Source of the DNA: Oscillospiraceae bacterium
GTDB lineage: Bacteria; Bacillota; Clostridia; Oscillospirales; Ruminococcaceae
NCBI GenBank assembly: GCA_009782665.1
Contig: WRIP01000039.1
Location: 1 to 9,346 of the forward strand
Direction of reading: 5' to 3'
DNA length: 9,346 bases
Part shown: positions 1 to 6,475 of the stretch, in pieces
How positions within the stretch are numbered: position 1 is the stretch's first letter
Layout: every line of letters begins with the position of its first letter
The notes under the pieces: generated by a model
Seen by the model: the letters and a program-made list of their open reading frames with translations, nothing else
Databases searched by the model: none
What the model was told of the DNA's origin: nothing
Program-made: the position numbers and the translations under genes

Positions 1-187
1 TAACGTATACAGTCTTCTTCTGTTCTAAAGAATTCCATGAATTATATTAAGTTGTTAGGATAATTATTCACAATGATATTCTATAGAATGGCTTGAGTTG
101 CGTCAAGTGCATACCCAGTTATGTATAAACATGAACTGCCTGTATATTTTGTAGCCAAGTAAAAAACTAGATACGAACTATACGGTT

Positions 188-253
188 ATATCCTGAAGAT
201 TTAAGCAGGAAACTATCGTAGTTTCCTGCTTTTTCATTACTATTTCAGGATAT
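188..253. repeat. 10-bp inverted repeat enclosing the terminator hairpin
   Basis: ATATCCTGAA at 188-197 is exactly complementary to TTCAGGATAT at 244-253. The two arms flank the terminator hairpin (203-234) symmetrically enough that an RNA through the region could form an outer helix around the inner hairpin. Alternatively the arms are two half-sites for a DNA-binding protein. The repeat itself is seen; any function is inference. Confidence 0.6.
203..234 (+). terminator. Rho-independent terminator with 13-bp stem
   Basis: The arms 203-215 (AAGCAGGAAACTA) and 219-231 (TAGTTTCCTGCTT) are perfectly complementary around a TCG loop, and the 3' arm runs into five T residues (230-234). This is a textbook intrinsic terminator reading rightward. 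No gene that it would obviously terminate lies in the 200 bases before it, so it ends either a gene outside the window with a long 3' UTR or a small untranslated RNA. Confidence 0.85.
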
Positions 254-270
254 TTACCAAACTGAACAGT

Positions 271-294
271 AAAATATGTGCAAAGACATATTTT
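271..294. promoter_or_regulatory. Operator-like inverted repeat upstream of the aldolase promoter
   Basis: AAAATATGT (271-279) and ACATATTTT (286-294) form a perfect 9-bp inverted repeat with a 6-bp spacer, GCAAAG. It sits 35 bp upstream of the -35 hexamer at 330, a position typical for an activator site rather than a blocking repressor. There is no T run and the stem is AT-rich, so a terminator is unlikely. I do not recognise the regulator. Confidence 0.4.
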
Positions 295-329
295 CATCAC
301 AATTAGGTCAAAATTGTCGGATATATGTA

Positions 330-358
330 TTGAATAAAAGCACTCAGAATGCTAGAAT
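330..358 (+). promoter_or_regulatory. Sigma70/sigmaA promoter of the aldolase pair
   Basis: The -35 TTGAAT (330-335) and -10 TAGAAT (353-358) are separated by 17 bp, and the -10 carries an upstream TGC (350-352), making an extended -10 element. The predicted transcript would start near 365 and give a leader of about 60 nt before the ATG at 425. No terminator intervenes, so it should drive both aldolase-like genes. Confidence 0.65.
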
Positions 359-424
359 AAAAATTGTTGAAGATTCCGGTATCTTTTGTTCCGGAGCCAA
401 ATAAAATATTGTATGAGGTGTAGT

Positions 425-1261
425 ATGGCGTCAAATGTAAACAGATTAAGAGAACTAATCAATTCAGACAATCCGACGCTCGCAACACGAGTTTTCAACA
501 CATGGCCTGTCATAACCGAAGCAGTAGGTGCGACAGGTTTTTATGATTATATTGAGTTTTCCGCGGAGTATGCTCCGTTTGATCAATATGATCTTGAAAA
601 CATCGCACGCGCAGCGGAATTGCACTCGTTGGGATCTATTATAAAGGTCGATTATGCTAATCGTGCCTACGTGTCCCAAAAAGCTATCTGCAGTGGATTC
701 CAAGGCATATTATGGACCGACCATAAGACAGCCGAAGATGTCGAAGCAACTATCAAAATGGTCTTGTCAGACAGTCTACAGGATGGTGGTCAGTTCGGTA
801 TCCCAACCAGACGACTCATAGGAAACATCCAGGGTATGCGACAGATGGACTTCGTTGATATCTGTAGAGATGTCGTTAAGCTATTTATGATTGAAAAGAA
901 AGCTGCATTTGAGAACATCGAGGAAATCTGCTCGGTGGACGGAGTTGATATGATCCAGTTCGGTCCTTCAGATTTCTCAATGAACAGTGGTTTTAACTTC
1001 ATGGATCACATGGCTGAGGTACGTGAAGCAGAAGCAAAATGCATTGAGGTTGCGATTAAGCATGGTGTACGTCCTCGTGCAGAATTAATGGGAGCAGATG
1101 CTGATACATTCAAGAAATATCTTGATATGGGTGTCAAGGACTTCTGTGTCGGTGGAGAGCTTTGGAGTGCAGCTGCCAAATGGAGAAACGATGGTAAAGC
1201 ATTCAGAGATTTTCTCGAAGGTAACGAGATTGAAGCCGTAAAAGGCCCTGCACATTATTAA
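425..1261 (+). CDS. HpcH/HpaI aldolase-family protein, copy 1
   Basis: The protein (278 aa) belongs to the HpcH/HpaI family, metal-dependent class II aldolases and related lyases that make or break C-C bonds using pyruvate or an enolate. Visible family landmarks are the EFSAEYAP segment (residues 44-51, classical ...DGEHAP), the FMIEKKAAFENIEEI strand with the metal-ligand Glu157, and IQFGPSDFSMNSG with metal-ligand Asp183. Length is near the usual 250-280 aa. The ATG at 425 is chosen because GAGGTG (415-420) lies four bases before it and the second copy starts with the same MASNVN; a longer reading from a TTG at 386 has no such support. Odd point: relative to E. coli HpaI, catalytic His45 aligns with Tyr49 and Arg70 with Lys74, so the classical aldol reaction cannot be assumed. 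It is followed 54 bp later by a close paralogue. Family membership is firm; substrate is unknown. Confidence 0.88.
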   Translation: MASNVNRLRELINSDNPTLATRVFNTWPVITEAVGATGFYDYIEFSAEYAPFDQYDLENIARAAELHSLGSIIKVDYANRAYVSQKAICSGFQGILWTDHKTAEDVEATIKMVLSDSLQDGGQFGIPTRRLIGNIQGMRQMDFVDICRDVVKLFMIEKKAAFENIEEICSVDGVDMIQFGPSDFSMNSGFNFMDHMAEVREAEAKCIEVAIKHGVRPRAELMGADADTFKKYLDMGVKDFCVGGELWSAAAKWRNDGKAFRDFLEGNEIEAVKGPAHY

Positions 1262-1277
1262 ACGCATGCGTTTAATA
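1256..1277. promoter_or_regulatory. Perfect 22-bp palindrome between the two aldolase genes
   Basis: The sequence around the centre 1266/1267 is self-complementary for 11 bp on each side (left half TATTAAACGCA), with no spacer, and covers the stop codon of the first gene. With no loop bases and no following T run it is a poor terminator. A palindrome of this size with a central ACGCATGCGT resembles a dimeric repressor site, or it could be an RNA hairpin that sets the ratio of the two gene products. Neither role is shown. Confidence 0.5.
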
Positions 1278-1315
1278 TTTCGCTATACAAATTTAACTAT
1301 AATATGAGGTGAAAA

Positions 1316-2125
1316 ATGGCGTCAAATGTTAACAAATTAAGAGAGGCCCTGAATGCAGGGAATGTTACTCTTGCGACCCGTGTGTTTAGTACATGGCCGA
1401 TAATGGTAGAATCTGTTGGTGTAACAGGATTCTATGACTATTTTGAATTCTCTGCGGAGTATGCACCATTTGATCAATATGATCTAGAGAATCTCTGTAT
1501 CGCAGCGGAGCTTCACGGTTTAGGTTCCATCATCAAAACAGATTATGCTAACCGTGCATATGTTGCACAAAAAGCTATCTGTAGTGGTTTCCAGGGCATT
1601 CTTTGGACCGATCATAAAACCGCAGCTGATGTTGAGGCAACTATCTCAACTGTTATGTCAGACAGTTTCCAGGACAAAGGAATGTTTGGTATTCCAACCA
1701 GACGTCTTGTCGGAAACATTCAAGGCATGTCACAGATGGACTTTGTACAGCGTTGCCGTGATACTGTAAAACTATTCATGATCGAGAAAAAAGATGCTGC
1801 TGACAATATTGAGGAAATCTGTTCTGTTGACGGAGTAGATATGATTCAATTTGGTCCCTCAGACTTCTCAATGAACAGCGGGTTCAACTTCAGAGATCAC
1901 ATGGATGAGGTTCGCGAAGTAGAGAAGAAATGCATCGAAGCCGCACTCAGACACGGTGTGCGTCCAAGAGCTGAGTTAATGGCAGCAGATCCGGATCTGA
2001 TTAAAAAGTATCTAGACCTTGGTGTCAGAGATTTCTGCTTAGGTGGAGAACTTTGGAGCTCTGCAGCTAAATGGGCAGCAGATGGTAAAGCTTCAAGAGC
2101 AATCCTTGATGAGGCTTTCAAATAG
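1316..2125 (+). CDS. HpcH/HpaI aldolase-family protein, copy 2
   Basis: This 269-aa protein is a close paralogue of the preceding gene, about 80% identical by manual comparison with no gaps over roughly 265 residues. It shares the same family landmarks: FSAEYAP (residues 45-51), Lys74, the metal-ligand Glu157 in FMIEKK and Asp183 in FGPSDFS. The same two departures from classical HpaI (Tyr49 for His, Lys74 for Arg) are present, so they are fixed in both copies rather than damage to one. The tail differs: the first copy ends in a nine-residue longer, unrelated extension. GAGGTG at 1306-1311 precedes the ATG by four bases, an identical arrangement to copy 1. HpaI-type enzymes are often hexamers, so the two products could form mixed assemblies; this is inference. 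The pair is probably one transcript from the promoter at 330-358. Confidence 0.88.
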   Translation: MASNVNKLREALNAGNVTLATRVFSTWPIMVESVGVTGFYDYFEFSAEYAPFDQYDLENLCIAAELHGLGSIIKTDYANRAYVAQKAICSGFQGILWTDHKTAADVEATISTVMSDSFQDKGMFGIPTRRLVGNIQGMSQMDFVQRCRDTVKLFMIEKKDAADNIEEICSVDGVDMIQFGPSDFSMNSGFNFRDHMDEVREVEKKCIEAALRHGVRPRAELMAADPDLIKKYLDLGVRDFCLGGELWSSAAKWAADGKASRAILDEAFK

Positions 2126-2156
2126 GGCAAGAGTTATTGTAAGAGAAAGTTTATGA

Positions 2157-2187
2157 GGTCGGTCATTTATCTCCTAAATGACCGACC
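2157..2187 (+). terminator. 13-bp hairpin after the aldolase pair, probable terminator
   Basis: GGTCGGTCATTTA (2157-2169) pairs perfectly with TAAATGACCGACC (2175-2187) around a TCTCC loop, 31 bp after the stop of the second aldolase-like gene. The stem is strong, but the bases that follow (CTTAATAT) lack a real U tract, so it may only slow polymerase or protect the 3' end of the message. It also lies between convergent genes and could act on leftward transcription. Confidence 0.5.
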
Positions 2188-2319
2188 CTTAATATCTCGT
2201 CATACATCTCTAGTGTAAGGTAAATAGGTAGTACAGCCGAATCACAGCGAAATAAAGCATTATTAGTAGTACTGCTTACTCTTTAAGTGAAAAGCAGTGC
2301 AAAATAATTTCAATAGTTG

Positions 2320-3183
2320 TTAAAACAATGTGGTTTGATTATTTTTTGGTTCAAATCGGTATAAGTAATCAAATATTTCACCCGTTTCGTACATTATCTC
2401 GTTCTGTATACAACTTTGGCTGAAAATCTTTTGAAGATTTGCGTTATTAGGGCTGAGGCAACTATATGCGTTACCATATTTTTCGATGTACTTCTGTTTC
2501 ATTCCCGGGAAATATTCATCGAGTTTACTATAGAAATACTCCCTACTCCCCTCCCTCATGGTGGTACCGAAACCAAAACACAGAATTCCGGTTACCTTTG
2601 CCTTAATACAATAATCGAGAATCCCAACTAGATTCTCTTCAGTATCGTTGATGAAAGGTAATATCGGACATAACCAAACAATCGTTGGGATGCCTTCATT
2701 GTTCATTATCTTTAGTACTTCGAAACGCTCAGCTGTAGTAGAAACATAGGGTTCGAGTATTTTACATAGATGCTCATCATATGTAGTCAAGGTAATCTGA
2801 ACAACACATTTGGTTTTCTCGTTTATTCGCTTCAGCAGATCAATATCTCTCAGTATTGTTGCTGATTTCGTTTGTATTGCAATGCCGAACGAGTAACTCT
2901 CTATTAGCTCTAAGCTTTTTCTAGTGATTAACAGCTCTTCTTCCAGAGGTATATATGGGTCACACATAGCTCCAGTACCTATCATGCCTACTTTTCTCTT
3001 ACGTTTGAGCTGCTCTTCGAGTATATATATAGCATCCTGCTTAACCTCTATATCCTCGAAGTCGTGATCCATACCATAACACCGGCTTCTACTGTCACAG
3101 TAGATACACCCGTGTGTACAGCCTCTATACAGATTCATCCCGTTCTTAGCAGACAGTATCGTCTTGTATCTGGCATAATGCAT
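2320..3183 (-). CDS. SPL-family radical SAM protein (SplB-like)
   Basis: This 287-aa protein is a radical SAM enzyme of the spore photoproduct lyase-like group (COG1533). The cluster-binding motif C22-x3-C26-x2-C29 is followed by Asp and the run SRSRCY, as usual for this group. GTGAMCDPYIPLE (around 69-81) and QTKSATILRD (around 104-113) are further family blocks. Members are annotated as photolyase-like DNA-repair enzymes, but most are uncharacterised. The protein is shorter than true SplB, so repair of spore photoproduct is not implied. The last seven residues are NNQTTLF; QTTLF at the very C terminus fits the QxxLF pattern of peptides that bind the DNA polymerase beta sliding clamp, which would suit a DNA-repair role. 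AGGTG five bases before the ATG at 3183 supports the start. It lies 49 bp after the diguanylate cyclase and is probably the last gene of that operon. Confidence 0.8.
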   Translation of the reverse strand: MHYARYKTILSAKNGMNLYRGCTHGCIYCDSRSRCYGMDHDFEDIEVKQDAIYILEEQLKRKRKVGMIGTGAMCDPYIPLEEELLITRKSLELIESYSFGIAIQTKSATILRDIDLLKRINEKTKCVVQITLTTYDEHLCKILEPYVSTTAERFEVLKIMNNEGIPTIVWLCPILPFINDTEENLVGILDYCIKAKVTGILCFGFGTTMREGSREYFYSKLDEYFPGMKQKYIEKYGNAYSCLSPNNANLQKIFSQSCIQNEIMYETGEIFDYLYRFEPKNNQTTLF

Positions 3184-3232
3184 CTTTTCACCTGTACAAT
3201 AAGACCGATTCTTTCAGTTACGATTGAATCAA

Positions 3233-5554
3233 CTAATCTTCAGAACCAACATCGTCTTCACTACTTTCATCTTCACCTGAGAAAACCACTTTGTTTCTCC
3301 CGGTTTCTTTTGCAACATAAAGTGCATCATCAGCCTGTTGGATAACCTTTAGCAGTGAAGAACGAGGCTGTGCACAAGCAACTCCGAAACTTGCTGTTAC
3401 ACAGATATTATCATCATTATATCTGATAGGTCGTCGTTCAATTTCTGATCTGATGCGTTCTATTGCAATCATTGCATTTTCTTTAGTGAGCTTATCATTA
3501 TCACTTATCATGATAATGAATTCTTCTCCACCATACCGAGCTAGGATGTCATACTCCCTAATTGATTTCTTTACTCGTTGTGCAATATCTCTCAACACCT
3601 TATCACCGGCAACATGACCGTATGTATCATTGACTAACTTGAAATGATCGAGATCAAATATCGTGATATAGCTTTCGGTTTTTGTACGCTCTAGACGGGA
3701 CAGCTGCATTTGAGCCAATTCCATGAAGTATCTTCGATTGAATATCCCGGTCAACGCGTCATATCTAGCTACCTCCTGAAGTTGTTTTGACAGTTTCATC
3801 ATATGTAGCAATATGAATATCATTATTGTTATAACAACAACTAGAATAGCTAAGATTATTAACATAAATGTGGCACGTTCTGAGGAGAGTTTCTGTGAGT
3901 AGTCGAATTGTTTTCCGGTCCAACTGATCTCAATACGTTCGGTATCTACATACTCCTGCGTTTTATCTATGATTGATGCTAGAATCTCACTATCTTGCCG
4001 ATATCCGAAATTATTATCCATCACTTCAGTCAGCTTTAAGTTAATCTTCAACCCGGACCGCTCTCGGTAGTTAATCTCTGTGAGCAGATTAAACTCCGAA
4101 CCCATCATCAGATCTATCTCTGTATTCTCAAGTGCATCAAGACACTCATATTGCGATTCATATTCAACTAAATTCTCATCTTCCGGAAAAAACCCGTTAT
4201 ATACCTTTATCTTACCATCATCATTTACAACTCCTACGGTCATTCGATGTACCTGATGAGGTGACAGATATGGGACTTCGTTTCTCGATAGTATACAGTA
4301 GTGTTCGGTCGTATATGGTACTCGACTCCACCTCAGTACATCTGAGCGTTCTTTGGTCATGGTAATTTGAGTAAGGATATCCACTTCACCGTTAAGCAGC
4401 ATATCATATGCTTGTCGGAAGGTAGTTTCACTGCTACTCTTAGTCTCAAACCGAATATCTGTCAGCTGTGCGATTTCATAAATGACATCAACGGCAATAC
4501 CTTGAAACATCTTTTCAGTTTCGTTATAGAAACAGATGGGATAGTTATCATACTCATATCCTACATATACCGGTTGGTCTTGCTCCTTAAGTGAAGAAAT
4601 ATATGCTCTTTCTTCGTCAGAGAATGAGTTTTGCAGCTTATATTTGGAATAGTCTGCTTCACCTTTAATATATAGGTCGTTTAAGTATTCAGCACCACCG
4701 GTAGCAATATACTTGTTCATGACCGAGATGATGACTTCAAGATCTGCGTCAGCAGTGGTCAGTGATACAGGAGAATGTATCATATTGAACAACATATGTG
4801 ACTTAATGTCGATGTATCGGTTAATCACTTTGTCAGCTGTAGCCTCTTCTATGAACGCATCGATACTTCCTTCATGGAGCATCTCAACCGCTACATCGTA
4901 CTCAATAGTACCCTTTGGAGCATCGTTTGGTACGGTAATCTCAACCGAAGTGAAGTTCAGGTTATACCTCTGTCTGATAATATACTCGGTAACGGTTCCC
5001 TGCATGAACCCTATTTTAAATCCGTCGATATCCTCTTCATGGATTATCGTTTTATCATCGGTGGTATACACGCGTAGCATACGTTGAGCTATTGGTTCTG
5101 ACATGAGGTATCCCTCACCTCTGACCAACTCCCCTTCTATCTCAAATAGTTCGCTTTTTGAACCAATCCTAACCTCTGTGGCAGTGAGTTCACCAGTAAA
5201 ATTAAGTTGGTTTGATTCTAAGTCATTCAATAGATCGCTCCAGGTATACTCTACCGGTATAAAGGGGATGCCAAACAGTTGCTCTAGCAGTGTGCATATC
5301 TCAACTGCAAACCCATGCATATTTCCATCGGTGCCGTAGAACACCTCGGTAGATTCTAACACACCGTATGTAAAACTATCGTATGATTTCTTTAGTTGCT
5401 CAATAGCTAGTTTTTCGGATTCTGTAATACCCGGTATGCTCGTATATGAAGTAACAGCAGTGATATCACGGACCGAAGGGTCTTTACTACAACCGAAAAG
5501 AGCTATCGATATAGCAAGAAGAAGTATTAGTGATATGATTTTTCTTTGTCTCAT
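3233..5554 (-). CDS. Diguanylate cyclase with two extracellular solute-binding domains
   Basis: This 773-aa membrane protein should make c-di-GMP from two GTP. It begins with a charged n-region, a hydrophobic core and a lipobox-like LFGC (Cys22). Two type-3 solute-binding (SBP_bac_3) domains follow, about 55-305 and 325-550, each with the TxxxR-type ligand-carboxylate segment (Arg129 in TATEVR, Arg403 in TMTKER). One transmembrane helix spans 563-586. A short linker leads to a GGDEF domain starting at DALTG (599), with DLDHF (634-638) and active-site GGEEF (675-679). RxxD at 666-669 (REYD), five residues before GGEEF, is a product-inhibition I-site. The extreme C terminus is acidic (GEDESSEDD). 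The layout suggests that amino-acid-like ligands outside the cell control the cyclase inside. AAGGAT seven bases before the ATG supports the start. It follows the radical SAM gene by 54 bp. Confidence 0.9.
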   Translation of the reverse strand: MRQRKIISLILLLAISIALFGCSKDPSVRDITAVTSYTSIPGITESEKLAIEQLKKSYDSFTYGVLESTEVFYGTDGNMHGFAVEICTLLEQLFGIPFIPVEYTWSDLLNDLESNQLNFTGELTATEVRIGSKSELFEIEGELVRGEGYLMSEPIAQRMLRVYTTDDKTIIHEEDIDGFKIGFMQGTVTEYIIRQRYNLNFTSVEITVPNDAPKGTIEYDVAVEMLHEGSIDAFIEEATADKVINRYIDIKSHMLFNMIHSPVSLTTADADLEVIISVMNKYIATGGAEYLNDLYIKGEADYSKYKLQNSFSDEERAYISSLKEQDQPVYVGYEYDNYPICFYNETEKMFQGIAVDVIYEIAQLTDIRFETKSSSETTFRQAYDMLLNGEVDILTQITMTKERSDVLRWSRVPYTTEHYCILSRNEVPYLSPHQVHRMTVGVVNDDGKIKVYNGFFPEDENLVEYESQYECLDALENTEIDLMMGSEFNLLTEINYRERSGLKINLKLTEVMDNNFGYRQDSEILASIIDKTQEYVDTERIEISWTGKQFDYSQKLSSERATFMLIILAILVVVITIMIFILLHMMKLSKQLQEVARYDALTGIFNRRYFMELAQMQLSRLERTKTESYITIFDLDHFKLVNDTYGHVAGDKVLRDIAQRVKKSIREYDILARYGGEEFIIMISDNDKLTKENAMIAIERIRSEIERRPIRYNDDNICVTASFGVACAQPRSSLLKVIQQADDALYVAKETGRNKVVFSGEDESSEDDVGSED

Positions 5555-5608
5555 ATGTTAATCCTTTTTTCTTTGAATACTCTTGTATTACGGTTTTTAA
5601 CGTTCAAT

Positions 5609-6475
5609 CTATACATTACCTAAATATACGTATTTCAAGTGTCTTTCGGCTACTTGCTTTAATTCTTTTAACGATTCAATAGATGTCGGGTTATACCCTA
5701 AGTACTGATATCTTGGGAAAAACCGTGATAGGAAAAGGGGGATATCCTCTCCTATAGATGCAAGCCATGATGTCAAAGCATCAATATTAGATACAGAATC
5801 ATTCTCATCTGGTATCACGAGAGTTGTAACCTCAATGTGACAGTATTTATACATTATCTCTATAGTGTTCTTAACGGTAGAAATTGCTCCGTCACAAGAT
5901 CGATAGAAATCATCACTGAAGCTTTTCAGGTCGATATTTGCAGCATCTATATATGGTAGAATTTTCACTAACGGTTGTTCATTGATGAACCCGTTTGTTA
6001 CGAGTACATTAAGTAAACCATGTTCTCTTGATATTTTAGCGCATTCTGAGACAAATTCATAGTTGATTAGTGGTTCATTATATGTATATGCGATTCCAAT
6101 ATTGCCTTTAGGCTTGAGATAAACTGCCATGTCCACTATCTCGGAAGGCAGAAAACTTCTGCCAGACGCAAAATCCTCGTCATATTCTTGCGAAATCTCG
6201 TAGTTCTGACAAAAACCGCATCGCATATTACAGGAATAACTTCCTATCGATAATAGATACTTACCCGGATGAAATTGATATAAGGGTTTCTTCTCTACCC
6301 TATCGAGTGCAATTGAAGAGATGTGACCATATGTTTTTGAATACAGAGTACCTAGAAGATTAACTCTGGTTCTGCAGAAACCGGTGTTTCCGTTTGAGAT
6401 GAGGCATTCATGTGGACACAAATTGCATCTCACGAGATTATTTTCTACAGTTTCATAGAATTCTGCATTAACCAT
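5609..6475 (-). CDS. amrS: AmmeMemoRadiSam system radical SAM enzyme
   Basis: This 288-aa protein is the radical SAM component of the AmmeMemoRadiSam set (NCBIfam-type AmrS). The N-terminal block has Cys17, Cys20, Cys24 and Cys34 in the pattern CNLCPHEC...GFCRTR, characteristic of this family and of pyruvate formate-lyase-activating-like relatives. The [4Fe-4S]/SAM motif is C82-x3-C86-x2-C89 in SCNMRCGFCQN. AYTYNEPLINYEF, VTNGFI and ANIDLKSF are further family blocks. The protein appears complete, though a little shorter than many homologues. Its ATG lies inside the end of the upstream MEMO-AMMECR1 gene (8-base overlap), so the two are almost certainly translated from one message. The family reaction is not established to my knowledge; a protein or small-molecule modification involving the MEMO partner is only inference. 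Confidence 0.9.
   Translation of the reverse strand: MVNAEFYETVENNLVRCNLCPHECLISNGNTGFCRTRVNLLGTLYSKTYGHISSIALDRVEKKPLYQFHPGKYLLSIGSYSCNMRCGFCQNYEISQEYDEDFASGRSFLPSEIVDMAVYLKPKGNIGIAYTYNEPLINYEFVSECAKISREHGLLNVLVTNGFINEQPLVKILPYIDAANIDLKSFSDDFYRSCDGAISTVKNTIEIMYKYCHIEVTTLVIPDENDSVSNIDALTSWLASIGEDIPLFLSRFFPRYQYLGYNPTSIESLKELKQVAERHLKYVYLGNV

Larger units (their letters stand above)
1..424. other. Gene-free leader region before the aldolase pair
   Basis: No convincing coding region is visible in 1-424 on either strand. One plus-strand frame is open from the left edge to a TAA at 48-50 and could be the last 15 codons of a gene lying outside the window, but nothing in those residues identifies a family. 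The rest holds an intrinsic terminator (203-234) inside a wider inverted repeat (188-197 with 244-253), an AT-rich inverted repeat (271-294) and a promoter (330-358), each listed separately. I see nothing else in it that I can support. Confidence 0.6.

Noticed and set aside
386..424. TTG-initiated extension of the first aldolase-like gene
   Set aside because: It adds 13 residues absent from the paralogue and has no ribosome binding site, while GAGGTG precedes the ATG at 425.
1298..1303. Perfect TATAAT before the second aldolase-like gene
   Set aside because: It lies only 12 bases before the ATG, so a transcript from it would begin at or past the ribosome binding site, and no -35 is found 16-18 bp upstream.
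2271..2298. ACTGCTT/AAGCAGT hairpin as a terminator for the SPL-family gene
   Set aside because: The stem is 7 bp with a 14-base interior and neither strand has a T run after it; chance cannot be excluded.
4713..5087. 124-residue plus-strand open frame antisense to the diguanylate cyclase
   Set aside because: It has no family features and overlaps a clearly coding region on the other strand; it is a shadow of that reading frame.
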